In this document: in pieces, positions 1 to 9,767 of the stretch
Position numbering within the stretch: the first letter of the stretch is position 1
How the letters are laid out: every line of letters starts with the position of its first letter
Assembly: GCA_003169695.1 (NCBI GenBank)
Contig: PNAS01000044.1
Coordinates: 1-64,000, forward strand
Source of the DNA: Spartobacteria bacterium
Lineage (GTDB): Bacteria > Verrucomicrobiota > Verrucomicrobiia > Chthoniobacterales > UBA10450
Reading direction: 5' to 3'
DNA: 64,000 nucleotides
Translations under genes and position numbers: made by a program
Notes under the pieces: generated by a model
What the model saw: the letters and a program-made list of their open reading frames with translations, nothing else
Database searches by the model: none
Told to the model about the DNA's origin: nothing

Positions 1-192
1 AAGCCGACGGCTGAAATCACGCTCGCGCAGGTCCAGGCGCACTTCGGTGATCGCAACGCTGCGATTGCCGCCTTACCGCATCTTCTCGAAGTCCACGCCG
101 GCCTAACGATTGCGAACCTGAAGCTCGACCCATTTTGGGATCCGCTGCGCAAAGATCCACGATTTCAGAAGCTAGCCACGCAATCCAAGTGA
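1..192 (+). CDS. C-terminal end of a TolB-like/TPR membrane protein (partial)
   Basis: This is the last 63 codons of a gene that begins left of the window, read in frame from base 1 to a TGA at 190-192. The end contains LKLDPFWDPLRKDPRFQKL, the same closing motif (DP..D.L..DPRF..L) found at the C-terminus of the downstream paralogues, so it is another member of the tandem family. Its stop overlaps the GTG start of the next gene in a GTGA tetranucleotide. The array therefore extends upstream of what can be seen. Only the tail is visible, so its domain content cannot be stated. Confidence 0.8.
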   Translation, partial: KPTAEITLAQVQAHFGDRNAAIAALPHLLEVHAGLTIANLKLDPFWDPLRKDPRFQKLATQSK

Positions 193-1943
193 ACTCGCGC
201 AACTTCTTCGCCGAGCTGAAGCGGCGGAATGTTTACAAGGTCGCCGTCGCGTATGCGATTGTCGGCTGGCTCCTCGTCCAAATCGCGACCCAAGTTTTTC
301 CGTTCCTGGAAATTCCGAATTGGGCCGTTCGCCTTGTGATTGCACTAGTCGTAATCGGATTTCCGATCGCACTGGTGATCGCATGGGCTTTTGAAGCGAC
401 TCCGGAAGGAATCAAACGGACGGAGGATGTCGATCTTATCGTCCAACGCGGTGCGAAGAAATACGTGTGGATTTACGTCGTCGTAATCGCTGCTGCGATC
501 TCGGTCACTTTGTTTTTCCTTGGCCGCTATACCGCGGGAAATAAGACAGCCACCGCGGCCCCTAACGAATTGCAGGCAAAATCGATCGCGGTGCTTCCGT
601 TCGTGAACATGAGCGCGGACAAGAATGATGAGTATTTGAGTGACGGCGTGAGCGAAGAATTGATTACCGCGCTTTCAAAGATCACGGGATTGCAGGTCAA
701 GGCGCGCACCTCGTCGTTCGCGTTCAAGGGTAAGAACGAAGACATCCAGAAGATCGGCGAGCTCCTGCACGTGAGTCATTTGCTCGAAGGCAGCGTGGCG
801 AAGGCTGGCAATAAATTGCGCATCACCGCGCAACTCATCCAGGCTTCAGATGGCAACCACGAGTGGTCGGACACTTACGATCGCGAGATGCAGGACATCT
901 TTGCCGTGCGCAGCGAAGTGGCGCAGCAAGTGGCCGCGACGTTGAAAGTACGCTTGCTCGGTGAAGAGAAGAAGCAGATCGACAAAAAGCCAACGGAGAA
1001 TCTCGAAGCCTACAATCTTTACCGGCAGGGAAGGTTCTATGCGGACAAGCTTTCGGAGGAAGGCATGAAGGCGCTGCCCTTCTTTCAACAAGCGATCGAA
1101 AAAGATCCTCACTTTGCGTTGGCCTACGCTGGAATGGCGGACAATTATGTAATCGCGGCGGATGCAATCATTCCGCCCCGTGAGGCGTTTTCAAAAGCAA
1201 AAGAGGCGGCCCTCAAGGCGATCGAACTCGACGACTCGCTCGCCGAGGCCCATGCGTCGTTAGGCTTGGTGCATTATCATTACGATTGGGATTGGCCCGC
1301 GGCGGAGCAGGAATTGAAACGCGCGATCAGTCTCAATCCGCAATCGGCGCAAAGCTATACCCTCTACACCCATTATTTGGCCGGTATGGGGCGCTACGAC
1401 GAAGCGAAGAAGTATGGCGCGCGCGCGCTCGAGCTCGATCCACTTTCCCTTTCCGCACATTGGTTCCTTGGCTGGGGAGCGATCCATGCCGGTCGCAGCG
1501 ATGAAGCGATCGGGTTTTTTTCGAAGGCGCTCGAACTTGATCCGGACAATCCCTGGACGCGGTGGTTTCTAGGGCGAGCCTATCTTCTCAGCGGAAATTC
1601 GTCGCGCGCCATCGAAGAAATGGAGACCGGTCTGCGTTTCGGCCCGGACGATCCGCTTGGCCTCGGTTTTGCCGGTTATGTCTATGCGGTTACCGGTCGG
1701 CGGGCCGACGCGTTGAAAATCCTTCAACGCTTAGATGAACTGCAAAAGCGCCGTTTCATTTCGACTATCTCGCGTGTGTACGTTTACGCGGGCCTCGGCG
1801 ACAAAGACAAAGCTTTCGAGTGGCTGGAGAAAGCGTATGAGGAACGCTCCGACTCGCTGGCGTGGTTTCGTTTCGATCCGGAATCGAAAAGCCTTCAAAG
1901 CGATCCGCGCTTCGCCGTTTTGATGCGAAAGATCGGATTCTAA
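189..1943 (+). CDS. TolB-like domain/TPR membrane protein, array member 1
   Basis: The protein has 584 residues from the GTG at 189; an ATG at 135 would extend it through the upstream gene and lacks family support. The N-terminus carries NFFAELKRRNVYKVA (5-19), then three predicted membrane helices at about 18-38, 46-68 and 92-112. A TolB-like domain follows, beginning KSIAVLPFVNMSADKNDEY near 130 and including the LLEGSV and WSDTYDRE motifs. TPRs run from about 275 to 520, and a closing DPESKSLQSDPRF motif ends the protein. With three helices and a basic N-terminus, the sensor and TPR part should lie outside the inner membrane (inference). The family (COG5616 type) has no established biochemical role; related modules are fused to class III cyclases and to CadC-like regulators. 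The start overlaps the previous stop by 4 bp. Confidence 0.85.
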   Translation: MNSRNFFAELKRRNVYKVAVAYAIVGWLLVQIATQVFPFLEIPNWAVRLVIALVVIGFPIALVIAWAFEATPEGIKRTEDVDLIVQRGAKKYVWIYVVVIAAAISVTLFFLGRYTAGNKTATAAPNELQAKSIAVLPFVNMSADKNDEYLSDGVSEELITALSKITGLQVKARTSSFAFKGKNEDIQKIGELLHVSHLLEGSVAKAGNKLRITAQLIQASDGNHEWSDTYDREMQDIFAVRSEVAQQVAATLKVRLLGEEKKQIDKKPTENLEAYNLYRQGRFYADKLSEEGMKALPFFQQAIEKDPHFALAYAGMADNYVIAADAIIPPREAFSKAKEAALKAIELDDSLAEAHASLGLVHYHYDWDWPAAEQELKRAISLNPQSAQSYTLYTHYLAGMGRYDEAKKYGARALELDPLSLSAHWFLGWGAIHAGRSDEAIGFFSKALELDPDNPWTRWFLGRAYLLSGNSSRAIEEMETGLRFGPDDPLGLGFAGYVYAVTGRRADALKILQRLDELQKRRFISTISRVYVYAGLGDKDKAFEWLEKAYEERSDSLAWFRFDPESKSLQSDPRFAVLMRKIGF

Positions 1944-1948
1944 GAACA

Positions 1949-3712
1949 GTGAAGATCGACAATTTCTTCGCTGAACTAAAGCGGCGCAACGTTTACAAGG
2001 TCGCGATTGCCTACGTCGTCGCGGGCTGGGCGTTCTCTCAGGGAATCGCGCAGGTCTTTCCGGTGTTCGATGTTCCGAATTGGATAATTCGTCTGATCGT
2101 CCTGCTGATCATTCTCGGTTTGCCGGTCGCGCTCGTTCTGGCGTGGATGTTCGAAATAACGCCGGAAGGGATAAAGGGAGCGGAAAATGTCGTTCCTTCG
2201 GCCGCGCAGAGAAAATCGCAGGCATGGATCTACATCGTTGTCGTCGGTGCAATTATTTCGATCGGTTTATTTTTCCTCGGCCGCTATACGGCTCGGGATA
2301 CTGCCAGTGCGACTCGGACCGAATTGCCGGCGAAATCGATTGCGGTTTTGCCTTTCGCGAATCTTAGCCCAGATCCCGAGAATGCCTATTTTGCCGCGGG
2401 TATCCAGGATGAAATTATCACTCGGCTCTCGAAGATTGCCGACCTAAGAGTTATCTCCTGCACTTCGACCGAACGCTTCAAGACGGCACCCGATGACATC
2501 CCGGCGATTGCCCGGCAGTTAGGCGTCGCGACCGTCGTCCAGGGAAGCGTCCAGCGGACGACAGACCAGTTCCGGGTCAACGTGCAACTGATCGAAGCGG
2601 CCACTGACGCCCACCTTTGGGCCGATACTTTCGACCGCGAACGGAAAGACATCTTCGTCGTGGAGAGCGAGATCGCAAAGACCATTGCCGAGACGTTGAA
2701 GGCGAAACTAACCGGTCGTGAGCAGGAGGCGATCACGGCGCACGCGACTGACAATCCCGTCGCGCATCAACTTTATCTAAAGGGCCGCTACTTTTGGAAC
2801 AAGCGCAGCCGCGAAGACATGATTAAGGCTCTTGCTTGTTTTCAGCAAGCGGCAGAGCAGGACGCTAACTACCCCCTAGCCTATGTCGGAATAGCCGACA
2901 CCTATAACCTAATGCCTCTCTATGATGCTGGCGTTCCGCGCGACTGCCAGCCCAAGGCCGAGGCGGCGGCAAGAAAGGCGCTCGAGCTGGATAATTCATC
3001 CGCGGAGGCACACGCCTCACTGGGCTTGTGCTTTTTTACCAGTCTCGATTTTGATCAATCACTCGGGGAATTTGAGAAATCGATTCGGTTAAATCCAAAC
3101 TACGCGACGGCACACCACTGGCTGGCCTTTGTGTTTCTTGCTACCTCGCAGTTTGATCGTGCCATCGCCGAATGCAAACGGGCGTTGGAGCTCGATCCGG
3201 TATCGTTCATTATCAACTCGGACCTGGGGACATTCTACTACTACGCTCGGCGCTACGATGAAGCGATTGATCAATTCCGAAAGACGATCGAGATCGATCC
3301 TGCTTTCAATCATGCCCATTGGTCGCTCGGAAAGGCTTTCGAAAAGAAAGGCGATCTCGAACCAGCAATGAAGGAATATCAGAAAGCACGAGAGTTAAGC
3401 GACGACCCGTGGATTGTTGGCCTGCTCGCTCACGCTTACGCAGCATCCGGAAACAAGATAGAGGCGCAGAAATATCTTAAGCAGCTCCAGGAAACAGCGA
3501 AAGAGCGATACGTGGAACCACAAACATTCGCTCTTGTTTACCTCGGGCTGGGTAACAAAGACGAGGCACTTCCCTGGCTTGAGCAGGCCTATCAGGGCCG
3601 GGCGGGGCGCGAGGTGTTTTTTATGAAAAGTGAACCACTTTTCGATCCGCTGCGCGGCGACCCGCGCTTCCAAGCGGTGGTTAAAAAGGTTCTTTCGCAT
3701 CGCGGCCAGTAG
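1949..3712 (+). CDS. TolB-like domain/TPR membrane protein, array member 2
   Basis: The chosen start is the GTG at 1949 (587 residues), because it aligns VKIDNFFAELKRRNVYK with the paralogues; the longer reading from 1862 runs back into the previous gene. The membrane domain is a distinct subtype (AYVVAGWAFSQGIAQVFPVF) shared with member 7, not with its immediate neighbours. The TolB-like domain starts KSIAVLPFANLSPDPENAY near residue 128 and contains VVQGSVQR and LWADTFDRE. TPRs fill the second half and the protein closes with LFDPLRGDPRFQAVV. The gap from the previous stop is only 5 bp and the next gene starts 6 bp downstream, consistent with one transcript. Confidence 0.85.
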   Translation: MKIDNFFAELKRRNVYKVAIAYVVAGWAFSQGIAQVFPVFDVPNWIIRLIVLLIILGLPVALVLAWMFEITPEGIKGAENVVPSAAQRKSQAWIYIVVVGAIISIGLFFLGRYTARDTASATRTELPAKSIAVLPFANLSPDPENAYFAAGIQDEIITRLSKIADLRVISCTSTERFKTAPDDIPAIARQLGVATVVQGSVQRTTDQFRVNVQLIEAATDAHLWADTFDRERKDIFVVESEIAKTIAETLKAKLTGREQEAITAHATDNPVAHQLYLKGRYFWNKRSREDMIKALACFQQAAEQDANYPLAYVGIADTYNLMPLYDAGVPRDCQPKAEAAARKALELDNSSAEAHASLGLCFFTSLDFDQSLGEFEKSIRLNPNYATAHHWLAFVFLATSQFDRAIAECKRALELDPVSFIINSDLGTFYYYARRYDEAIDQFRKTIEIDPAFNHAHWSLGKAFEKKGDLEPAMKEYQKARELSDDPWIVGLLAHAYAASGNKIEAQKYLKQLQETAKERYVEPQTFALVYLGLGNKDEALPWLEQAYQGRAGREVFFMKSEPLFDPLRGDPRFQAVVKKVLSHRGQ

Positions 3713-3718
3713 CTCATC

Positions 3719-5497
3719 ATGAAACCGCGCAACTTCTTTGCCGAGCTGAAGCGGCGCAACGTTTACAAGGTTGCGGTCGCCTACGCGATTGTTGGATGGC
3801 TTTTGATCCAGATTGCCACGCAGGTTTTTCCGTTCTTCGAAATCCCGAATTGGGCGGTGCGACTGGTTGTGCTCCTCATCATCGTCGGATTTCCAATTGC
3901 GCTCGTCGTTGCCTGGGCCTTCGAGCTCACGCCGGAGGGAATCAAGCGCACGGAAGATGTCGATCTTGCAGCCTCGGCGCGACAACCACGAAAGCATGCT
4001 TGGATCTTTATCGTAATCGTAGGCGCGGCCCTCTCAGTGGGTTTGTTTTTCATCGGACGTTACACAGCTCGGAATGGCGACGCGTCTTCCACCGAGCTAC
4101 CGGCGAAATCGATCGCCGTATTGCCGTTCGATAATCTGAGTCGGGATCCCGACAACGCCTTTTTCGCCGAAGGAGTGCAGGATGAAATTCTGACCCGGCT
4201 CGCGAAGGTGGCGGACCTCAAGGTGATTGCACGCACATCCACGCAACGATTTAAGAGCGCTCCGGAAAATTTGCCGGACATCGCAAAGCAACTCGGCGCG
4301 CTGAACATTCTCGAAGGCAGTGTTCAAAAAGTGAACGATCAGGTGCGGGTCAATGTGCAATTGATCAACGCGCTCACGAACGCGCATCTCTGGGCTGAGA
4401 TCTACGATCGCAAGCTGAGCGATATCTTCGCCGTCCAGAGTGACATTGCCAAAACGGTGGCCGATACGCTGCAGGCGAAGCTCACCGGCTCGGAAAAGCA
4501 GATGATGGCGGCGCAAACGACAAGCGACACGACTGCGTACGAACTTTACCACAAAGGCCGATCGCTTTGGGGAAAGCGGACGGGCGACAACATTCCGAAA
4601 GCGATTGAGTTTTACGAGCAGGCGATCGCGCGCGATCCAAATTATGCGCTGGCTTACGCCGGTCTCTCCAGCGCCTATATTCTGGCCCCCTTTTACGCTG
4701 GCGCGGACCGGCGTGAGGCAGGTTCGAAAGCGAAAGAAGCGGCCGTCAAAGCTCTCCGCCTTGATCCCAACCTCGCCGAAGCGCACACCGCGCTCGGCAA
4801 AGTTCTCTTCTTTAGCGAAATCGATTTGGCCGGAGCCATGCGCGAATACAAACGAGCGATCGAGCTCAAGCCGAACGACGCAGACGCGCATCATTGGTAC
4901 GGTAACGACACGCTGTCCGCGCTGGAACAGTTCGAGGAGGCCATTGTCGAAGGCAGGCGCTCGGTTGAGTTAGATCCGTTGTCGGTAGTTATAAACGTGG
5001 ACCTCGGCGTGACTTTTTACTACGCCCACCGCTACGACGATTCTGCGAGGCAATTGCGAAAGACGCTCGAGCTTGATCCCACATCCTTCTACACGCACTA
5101 CAATCTCGGCATTCTTCTTCAAGCAACGGGCGACCTTCCTGGCGCGATTGCCGAATTCGAAAAGGCAAAACACTTGGGCGACAACACATATGTGTCGACG
5201 CTTTGCGCGCAGGCTAAAACTCGCGCAGGTGACAAGGATGCCGCGCAGCGAATGCTGAGCGAGCTCGACAAAATAAGTCAGCAACGCGAAGTGGTCGGTT
5301 ACCTGCGCGCTCTGCTTTACCTCAGCCTGAACAATAAGGAGGAAGCGCTGCGCTGGCTCGAAAAAGGTTACGAGGAACGCGACGGCTCCAACATCGGCAC
5401 GATCAAGGTAGATCCGCTGCTTAATTCATTGCACGGCGATGCGCGTTTCGAAGCGCTCGTGGAAAACGTCATCGCGCCAAAAACGGAAACGAAGTGA
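3719..5497 (+). CDS. TolB-like domain/TPR membrane protein, array member 3
   Basis: This 592-residue protein starts at the ATG at 3719 with MKPRNFFAELKRRNVYKVA. Three membrane helices come first (AYAIVGWLLIQIATQVFPFF; a second hydrophobic stretch ending IALVVAWAFELTPEGIKR; and HAWIFIVIVGAALSVGLFF). The TolB-like domain begins KSIAVLPFDNLSRDPDNAF and is almost the same as that of member 8, whose membrane domain is quite different. TPRs occupy the C-terminal half; the end reads VDPLLNSLHGDARFEALV. The stop codon overlaps the GTG start of the next gene by 4 bp. The molecular role is unknown. Confidence 0.85.
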   Translation: MKPRNFFAELKRRNVYKVAVAYAIVGWLLIQIATQVFPFFEIPNWAVRLVVLLIIVGFPIALVVAWAFELTPEGIKRTEDVDLAASARQPRKHAWIFIVIVGAALSVGLFFIGRYTARNGDASSTELPAKSIAVLPFDNLSRDPDNAFFAEGVQDEILTRLAKVADLKVIARTSTQRFKSAPENLPDIAKQLGALNILEGSVQKVNDQVRVNVQLINALTNAHLWAEIYDRKLSDIFAVQSDIAKTVADTLQAKLTGSEKQMMAAQTTSDTTAYELYHKGRSLWGKRTGDNIPKAIEFYEQAIARDPNYALAYAGLSSAYILAPFYAGADRREAGSKAKEAAVKALRLDPNLAEAHTALGKVLFFSEIDLAGAMREYKRAIELKPNDADAHHWYGNDTLSALEQFEEAIVEGRRSVELDPLSVVINVDLGVTFYYAHRYDDSARQLRKTLELDPTSFYTHYNLGILLQATGDLPGAIAEFEKAKHLGDNTYVSTLCAQAKTRAGDKDAAQRMLSELDKISQQREVVGYLRALLYLSLNNKEEALRWLEKGYEERDGSNIGTIKVDPLLNSLHGDARFEALVENVIAPKTETK

Positions 5498-7557
5498 ACC
5501 CCGGCAATTTCTTCGCCGAACTGAAGCGGCGCAATGTTTACAAGGTTGCCGTCGCTTACGCAATCGTGGGCTGGCTTCTGGTTCAAATTGCCACGCAGGT
5601 TTTCCCGTTCCTGGAGATTCCAAATTGGGTTGTGCGGTTGGTGATCGTGCTAGTCGCGATCGGATTCCCAATCGCTCTTGTCATCGCGTGGGCTTTTGAG
5701 GCGACTCCGGAAGGGATTAAACGAACGGAAGTCGCGGACAAAATGCCAACGAAGGCGGGACAGAAAAAGCATGCGTGGATTTATGTCGTCGTGATTGCTG
5801 GAGTGATTTCGGTGGCTTTGTTTTTCCTGGGTCGATATACCGCCTCACGCACAGCTGAAGACGGACGGCCCGGCGGTCCGTCCCTACCTCAGAAATCAAT
5901 TGCGGTGTTGCCGTTTGAAAATCTGAGCGACGACAAGAACGCGGCTTATTTCGCCGACGGCATTCAGGATGAAATCCTGACGAAGCTTGCCAGCATCGCC
6001 GATTTGAAAGTCATCTCACGCACATCCACCGCGAAGTACAAAAGCAAGCCGGAAGATCTAAGGACAGTTTCGCAACAGCTCGGTGTCGCGACCGTTCTCG
6101 AAGGCAGTGTTCAGAAGGCCGCTGACAAGGTGCGCGTCATCGTGCAGTTCATCGATGCTCGTACCGATTCCCATCTCTGGGCGAAAACGTACGACCGCGA
6201 TCTTGCGGATGTCTTTGCGATCCAGAGCGAAGTCGCGCAGGAAATCGCCGATTCATTGAAAGCCAAACTTTCGCCGGCTGAAGCCAACACGCTGGCGAGC
6301 GCGCCGACGAAAGACACGCAGGCCTATGATCTTTTTCTAAAAGGCGAATTCGAGCAGCGTGTCGCCAACAGCAATTTCCGGCCGGAATCATTCGACCAGG
6401 CAGTGCGCTGGTACAAGGAAGCGATTGCGCGCGACCCGAATTTCGCCCTGGCCATCGCGCAACTGGCGATCTGCCAGCTGCGGCGTCATTGGCTGACCGA
6501 TCCGTTAACCGAAGCGGAAGTGATAGACGCGGGCAAAATGGCAAAGCAGGCGCTAACACTTGCTCCCGATCTCGCCGAAGCGCATATCGCGGTCGGGCTG
6601 TTTCACTACTATGGCTTTCGCGAGTACGAGCCGGCCTTAACAGAGTTTCAGCGCGCCCTCCAGCTCCAGCCGAACAACGCGCTGGCGCTCTCGTTTATCG
6701 CCTTTGTGCATCGCCGGCAGGGTAAATGGGATCTCACTTTGGACGAGTTGAAGAAATCGATCGAGCTCGACCCACGAAATGCCTACACCATCGGTGGCCT
6801 CGCGGAGACCGATATCTTTCTACGCATGTGGAAAGAAGCCGAAGATTTCGCCCAGCGCGGCCTCACCATCGATCCGCACGAATCCACCTGCATGCGCATG
6901 TTGTTGCTCGGTTCTTTGAACCAAACCGGAAGTGCGCAGGAGCCTTTGCGTTTACTCGCGACATTCCCGCCGGACGACCTGCTGCTTCCTAACACCGGCG
7001 TGTTCGACATGGTGATTGGAACTCGCGGCGAAGCTTTTGTCCTAGGCCGGGATTTCGAGGCGGCATTAAAGGCATGCGAAACCGGCACGGTCGCGACGAC
7101 TAACGAATGGCATCGGTTTGCCGCCAAAGCTGGGATTCGTGTACTAGCCGGCGATGTTGCCGGCGCACAACCTGACGCCGAGAAAGCGCGCCAGCTCTTG
7201 GAGACAAGGCAGCGGGATTATCCGCGTGACGTTCGTTCACTCAGAGCATTGAGCTGGGCTTACCTCGCCCTCAACCGCAAAACTGATGCGATCAATACTG
7301 CCCGAAAAGCAGTTGAACTGCTGCCGCTCGAGAAAGACGCGGTGCTTGGTTCCGGTAACCTGGCCGCCTTGGCCGAAATTCAGGCGCGCACCGGCGCTGC
7401 CAAAGAAGCAGTGGAGAATTTGAGAAAACTTCTCTCCATCCCGGCCGGCGAGACGATTTCCATTGCGCGCCTAAGAATCGATCCGGTCTGGGACCCCATC
7501 CGCAACAATCCCGGCTTCCAACAACTGCTCACGATGAAGGAGCACATCGGACCGTGA
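5494..7557 (+). CDS. TolB-like domain/TPR membrane protein, array member 4 (long form)
   Basis: This 687-residue member starts with GTG at 5494, inside a GTGA overlap with the previous stop. The membrane domain resembles member 1 (AYAIVGWLLVQIATQVFPFL). The linker between helix 3 and the TolB-like domain reads DGRPGGPSLP, which is encoded by a GC-rich palindrome (5860-5882) that the sister genes lack. The TolB-like domain begins KSIAVLPFENLSDDKNAAY. The TPR region is about 100 residues longer than in members 1-3. It ends with RIDPVWDPIRNNPGFQQLL and overlaps the next gene by 4 bp. Confidence 0.85.
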   Translation: MNPGNFFAELKRRNVYKVAVAYAIVGWLLVQIATQVFPFLEIPNWVVRLVIVLVAIGFPIALVIAWAFEATPEGIKRTEVADKMPTKAGQKKHAWIYVVVIAGVISVALFFLGRYTASRTAEDGRPGGPSLPQKSIAVLPFENLSDDKNAAYFADGIQDEILTKLASIADLKVISRTSTAKYKSKPEDLRTVSQQLGVATVLEGSVQKAADKVRVIVQFIDARTDSHLWAKTYDRDLADVFAIQSEVAQEIADSLKAKLSPAEANTLASAPTKDTQAYDLFLKGEFEQRVANSNFRPESFDQAVRWYKEAIARDPNFALAIAQLAICQLRRHWLTDPLTEAEVIDAGKMAKQALTLAPDLAEAHIAVGLFHYYGFREYEPALTEFQRALQLQPNNALALSFIAFVHRRQGKWDLTLDELKKSIELDPRNAYTIGGLAETDIFLRMWKEAEDFAQRGLTIDPHESTCMRMLLLGSLNQTGSAQEPLRLLATFPPDDLLLPNTGVFDMVIGTRGEAFVLGRDFEAALKACETGTVATTNEWHRFAAKAGIRVLAGDVAGAQPDAEKARQLLETRQRDYPRDVRSLRALSWAYLALNRKTDAINTARKAVELLPLEKDAVLGSGNLAALAEIQARTGAAKEAVENLRKLLSIPAGETISIARLRIDPVWDPIRNNPGFQQLLTMKEHIGP
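5860..5882. repeat. GC-rich palindrome inside the member-4 coding sequence
   Basis: GACGGAC at 5860-5866 is the reverse complement of GTCCGTC at 5876-5882, with GGCCCGGCG between them. The unit encodes the linker DGRPGGPS in frame, just before the TolB-like domain. The sister genes have short linkers without it, which suggests a REP-like unit landed in a tolerant linker without breaking the frame. Confidence 0.55.
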
Positions 7558-9767
7558 AGATCGGAAACTTCTTCGCCGAGCTAAAACGGCGCAACGTTTA
7601 TAAGGTTGCGGTCGCGTACGCGGTCGTTGGTTGGCTTCTCGTGCAAGTCACGACACAGGTTTTCCCAATCTTTGAAATTCCGAATTGGTCCCTCAGATTA
7701 ATCGTGCTGGCAATCATCATCGGATTCCCCATCGCGCTCGTAATCGCGTGGGCCTTCGAGCTGACACCGGAAGGAATCAAGCACACGGAAGATGTCGATC
7801 TTTCCGACAAACGCGTTTCGAAAAATCGCACTTGGATTTATATCACGTTACTTGCAGCTGCGCTGTCCATTGCATTGTTTTTCGTAGGACGTCTGAGCGC
7901 TCCGAGCAGCGGTGCGTCTCCCACTGGCCCGCCGGAGAAATCCATCGCGATCGTTCTGGCGGACTTCACGAACACCACCGGTGATCCTGTCTTCGATGGC
8001 ACACTGCGGCAAGGGCTTTCAGCGCAACTGGAGCAGTCGCCGTTTCTCACTCTGGTTTCAGATTCGATCATTGCCCAGACCCTGACGCGAATGTCGAAAC
8101 CGAGAGACGCGAGACTTGTCTCGGAGCTGGCACGCGAAGTTGGTCAGCGACTTGGCGCTGCCGTCACGATCGAGGGCTCCATCTCCGCCCTCGGTACGCA
8201 GTACGTCGTGTCACTAAAGGCAGTGAACTGCCGCGATGGAAATTTGCTGTCGCAAGAACAGGAGACCGCAACCGGAAAGGAGAATGTGCTCAACGCGCTC
8301 GGGGTGGCAGCAACCAAGATGCGGAAGAAATTGGGCGAATCGCTGGCATCGGTTCAGAAGTACGACGCATTGCCGGAAGACACCACGACTTCATCATTGG
8401 AGGCGCTGCAGGCCTATGCCCTGGGCAACAAAGCGACCGATATCGACAACGATTATCTTGCCGCGATCCCGTTTTTTCAGCGCGCAGTCACGTTCGACCC
8501 GAATTTCGCCATGGCCTATCTGTTGTTAGGCGAATCTTATCAACCTCAAGGCGAGCTCGCACTCGCCGCTGAAAATACGCGCAAGGCCTACGACCTGCGC
8601 GAGCGAACAAGTGATCACGAAAAACTCAGCATCGCGGTTTTTTATGAAATCGTCGTTACGGGCAACTTGGAGGCCGCCCGACGCTCCTGCGCATTACTCG
8701 CCCACACCTACCCGCACGATCAGAGCGTGCAGATCTATCTTTGGTACATCTCTCTCATATGCGGAGATTACGTCAGGGCCGACGCAGCCGCGAAGCGAGC
8801 ATTTGAGATCAATCCCGACAGTTCAAACAACTATGTCAGTTTAATGTATTGCGACCAGTATTTGGGCCGGCTCGATCAAGCGAAAGCCGCGGCAGAGCAA
8901 TCGCGGGCAAAGAAGCTCAATTCTCCCTGGTATCCGCTCATTCTTTATGTTGTCGATTTTCTCCAGAACAATCCTGCCGGGATGGCGCAACAAGCAGCCG
9001 CGACCGTCGGAGTTCCGGGCGTTGAGGATCAGATGTTTTTCGTCGAATCCGACACTGCGGCGAATCACGGCAAGTTTGGCCAGGCTCGCGAACTCGCGCG
9101 ACGCGCGGCCGACTCAGCGCGACGGGCGCAGGAAAATGAAACCGCGGCAGAGTACGCGGGGCACAATTCGGTCCGCGAAGCGCTGGTCGGACTGGCCGAA
9201 GTCGCTAAGGAGGATGCACAGACCGCTCTCAAATCGATAAAAGGGAAACACGGCGAAGGATTTTCCGCGATTGCGTTCGCGCTCGCAGGCGACATGGCGG
9301 ACGCTAATCGGGCGATTGAGGACCTGACAAAGCGATTCCCCCAAGACACAGTTGTTCAAACTCGATATCTGCCGATGGCTCGGTCGGCTCTCGCCCTGAA
9401 CAGCGGAAACGCGCAGGCCGCGCTAGATGCCCTGACCGCAGCTGCGCCTTATGAACTGGGACACACCAACGAGGACTTCACTTTTGCTGTCTATCCCGTT
9501 TATTTCCGCGGCCAGGCTTATCTGGCGGAAAAAAATGGCGACGCGGCCGCGGCCGAATTCCAAAAGATTCTTGATCACGCCGGCGTTGTCGGAAATGAAC
9601 CAATCGGCGCGCTGGCACATTTAGGACTCGGCCGCGCTTATTCTCTGTCCGGGAACACCGTCAAAGCTAAAACTGAGTACCAGGACTTCCTCACGCTGTG
9701 GAAGGATGCCGATCCAGACATTCCCCTTCTCACTCAAGCAAGAGCGGAGTACGCGAAGCTGCAATGA
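7554..9767 (+). CDS. TPR membrane protein with a variant sensor-like domain, array member 5
   Basis: This 737-residue protein starts with GTG at 7554 (GTGA overlap) and has the usual NFFAELKRRNVYKVA and three-helix module. The next domain differs: after PPEKSIAIVLADFTNTTGD it continues VFDGTLRQGLSAQLEQSPF and GAAVTIEGSISALG, with an N..G.LLSQEQETATGKENVL section. This form is known from TPR proteins and Ser/Thr kinases of Acidobacteria and relatives (family knowledge, not tested here). The C-terminal TPR region is long and also divergent (for example KAYDLRERTSDHEKLSIAVF). No DPRF closing motif is present. The stop overlaps the next ATG by 4 bp. It is the most divergent member of the array and may detect or bind something different. 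Confidence 0.85.
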   Translation: MKIGNFFAELKRRNVYKVAVAYAVVGWLLVQVTTQVFPIFEIPNWSLRLIVLAIIIGFPIALVIAWAFELTPEGIKHTEDVDLSDKRVSKNRTWIYITLLAAALSIALFFVGRLSAPSSGASPTGPPEKSIAIVLADFTNTTGDPVFDGTLRQGLSAQLEQSPFLTLVSDSIIAQTLTRMSKPRDARLVSELAREVGQRLGAAVTIEGSISALGTQYVVSLKAVNCRDGNLLSQEQETATGKENVLNALGVAATKMRKKLGESLASVQKYDALPEDTTTSSLEALQAYALGNKATDIDNDYLAAIPFFQRAVTFDPNFAMAYLLLGESYQPQGELALAAENTRKAYDLRERTSDHEKLSIAVFYEIVVTGNLEAARRSCALLAHTYPHDQSVQIYLWYISLICGDYVRADAAAKRAFEINPDSSNNYVSLMYCDQYLGRLDQAKAAAEQSRAKKLNSPWYPLILYVVDFLQNNPAGMAQQAAATVGVPGVEDQMFFVESDTAANHGKFGQARELARRAADSARRAQENETAAEYAGHNSVREALVGLAEVAKEDAQTALKSIKGKHGEGFSAIAFALAGDMADANRAIEDLTKRFPQDTVVQTRYLPMARSALALNSGNAQAALDALTAAAPYELGHTNEDFTFAVYPVYFRGQAYLAEKNGDAAAAEFQKILDHAGVVGNEPIGALAHLGLGRAYSLSGNTVKAKTEYQDFLTLWKDADPDIPLLTQARAEYAKLQ

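Noticed and set aside
4097-4894. A 265-codon minus-strand open frame inside array member 3
   Set aside because: It is antisense to a conserved gene and has no domain; long antisense frames are expected in this base composition.
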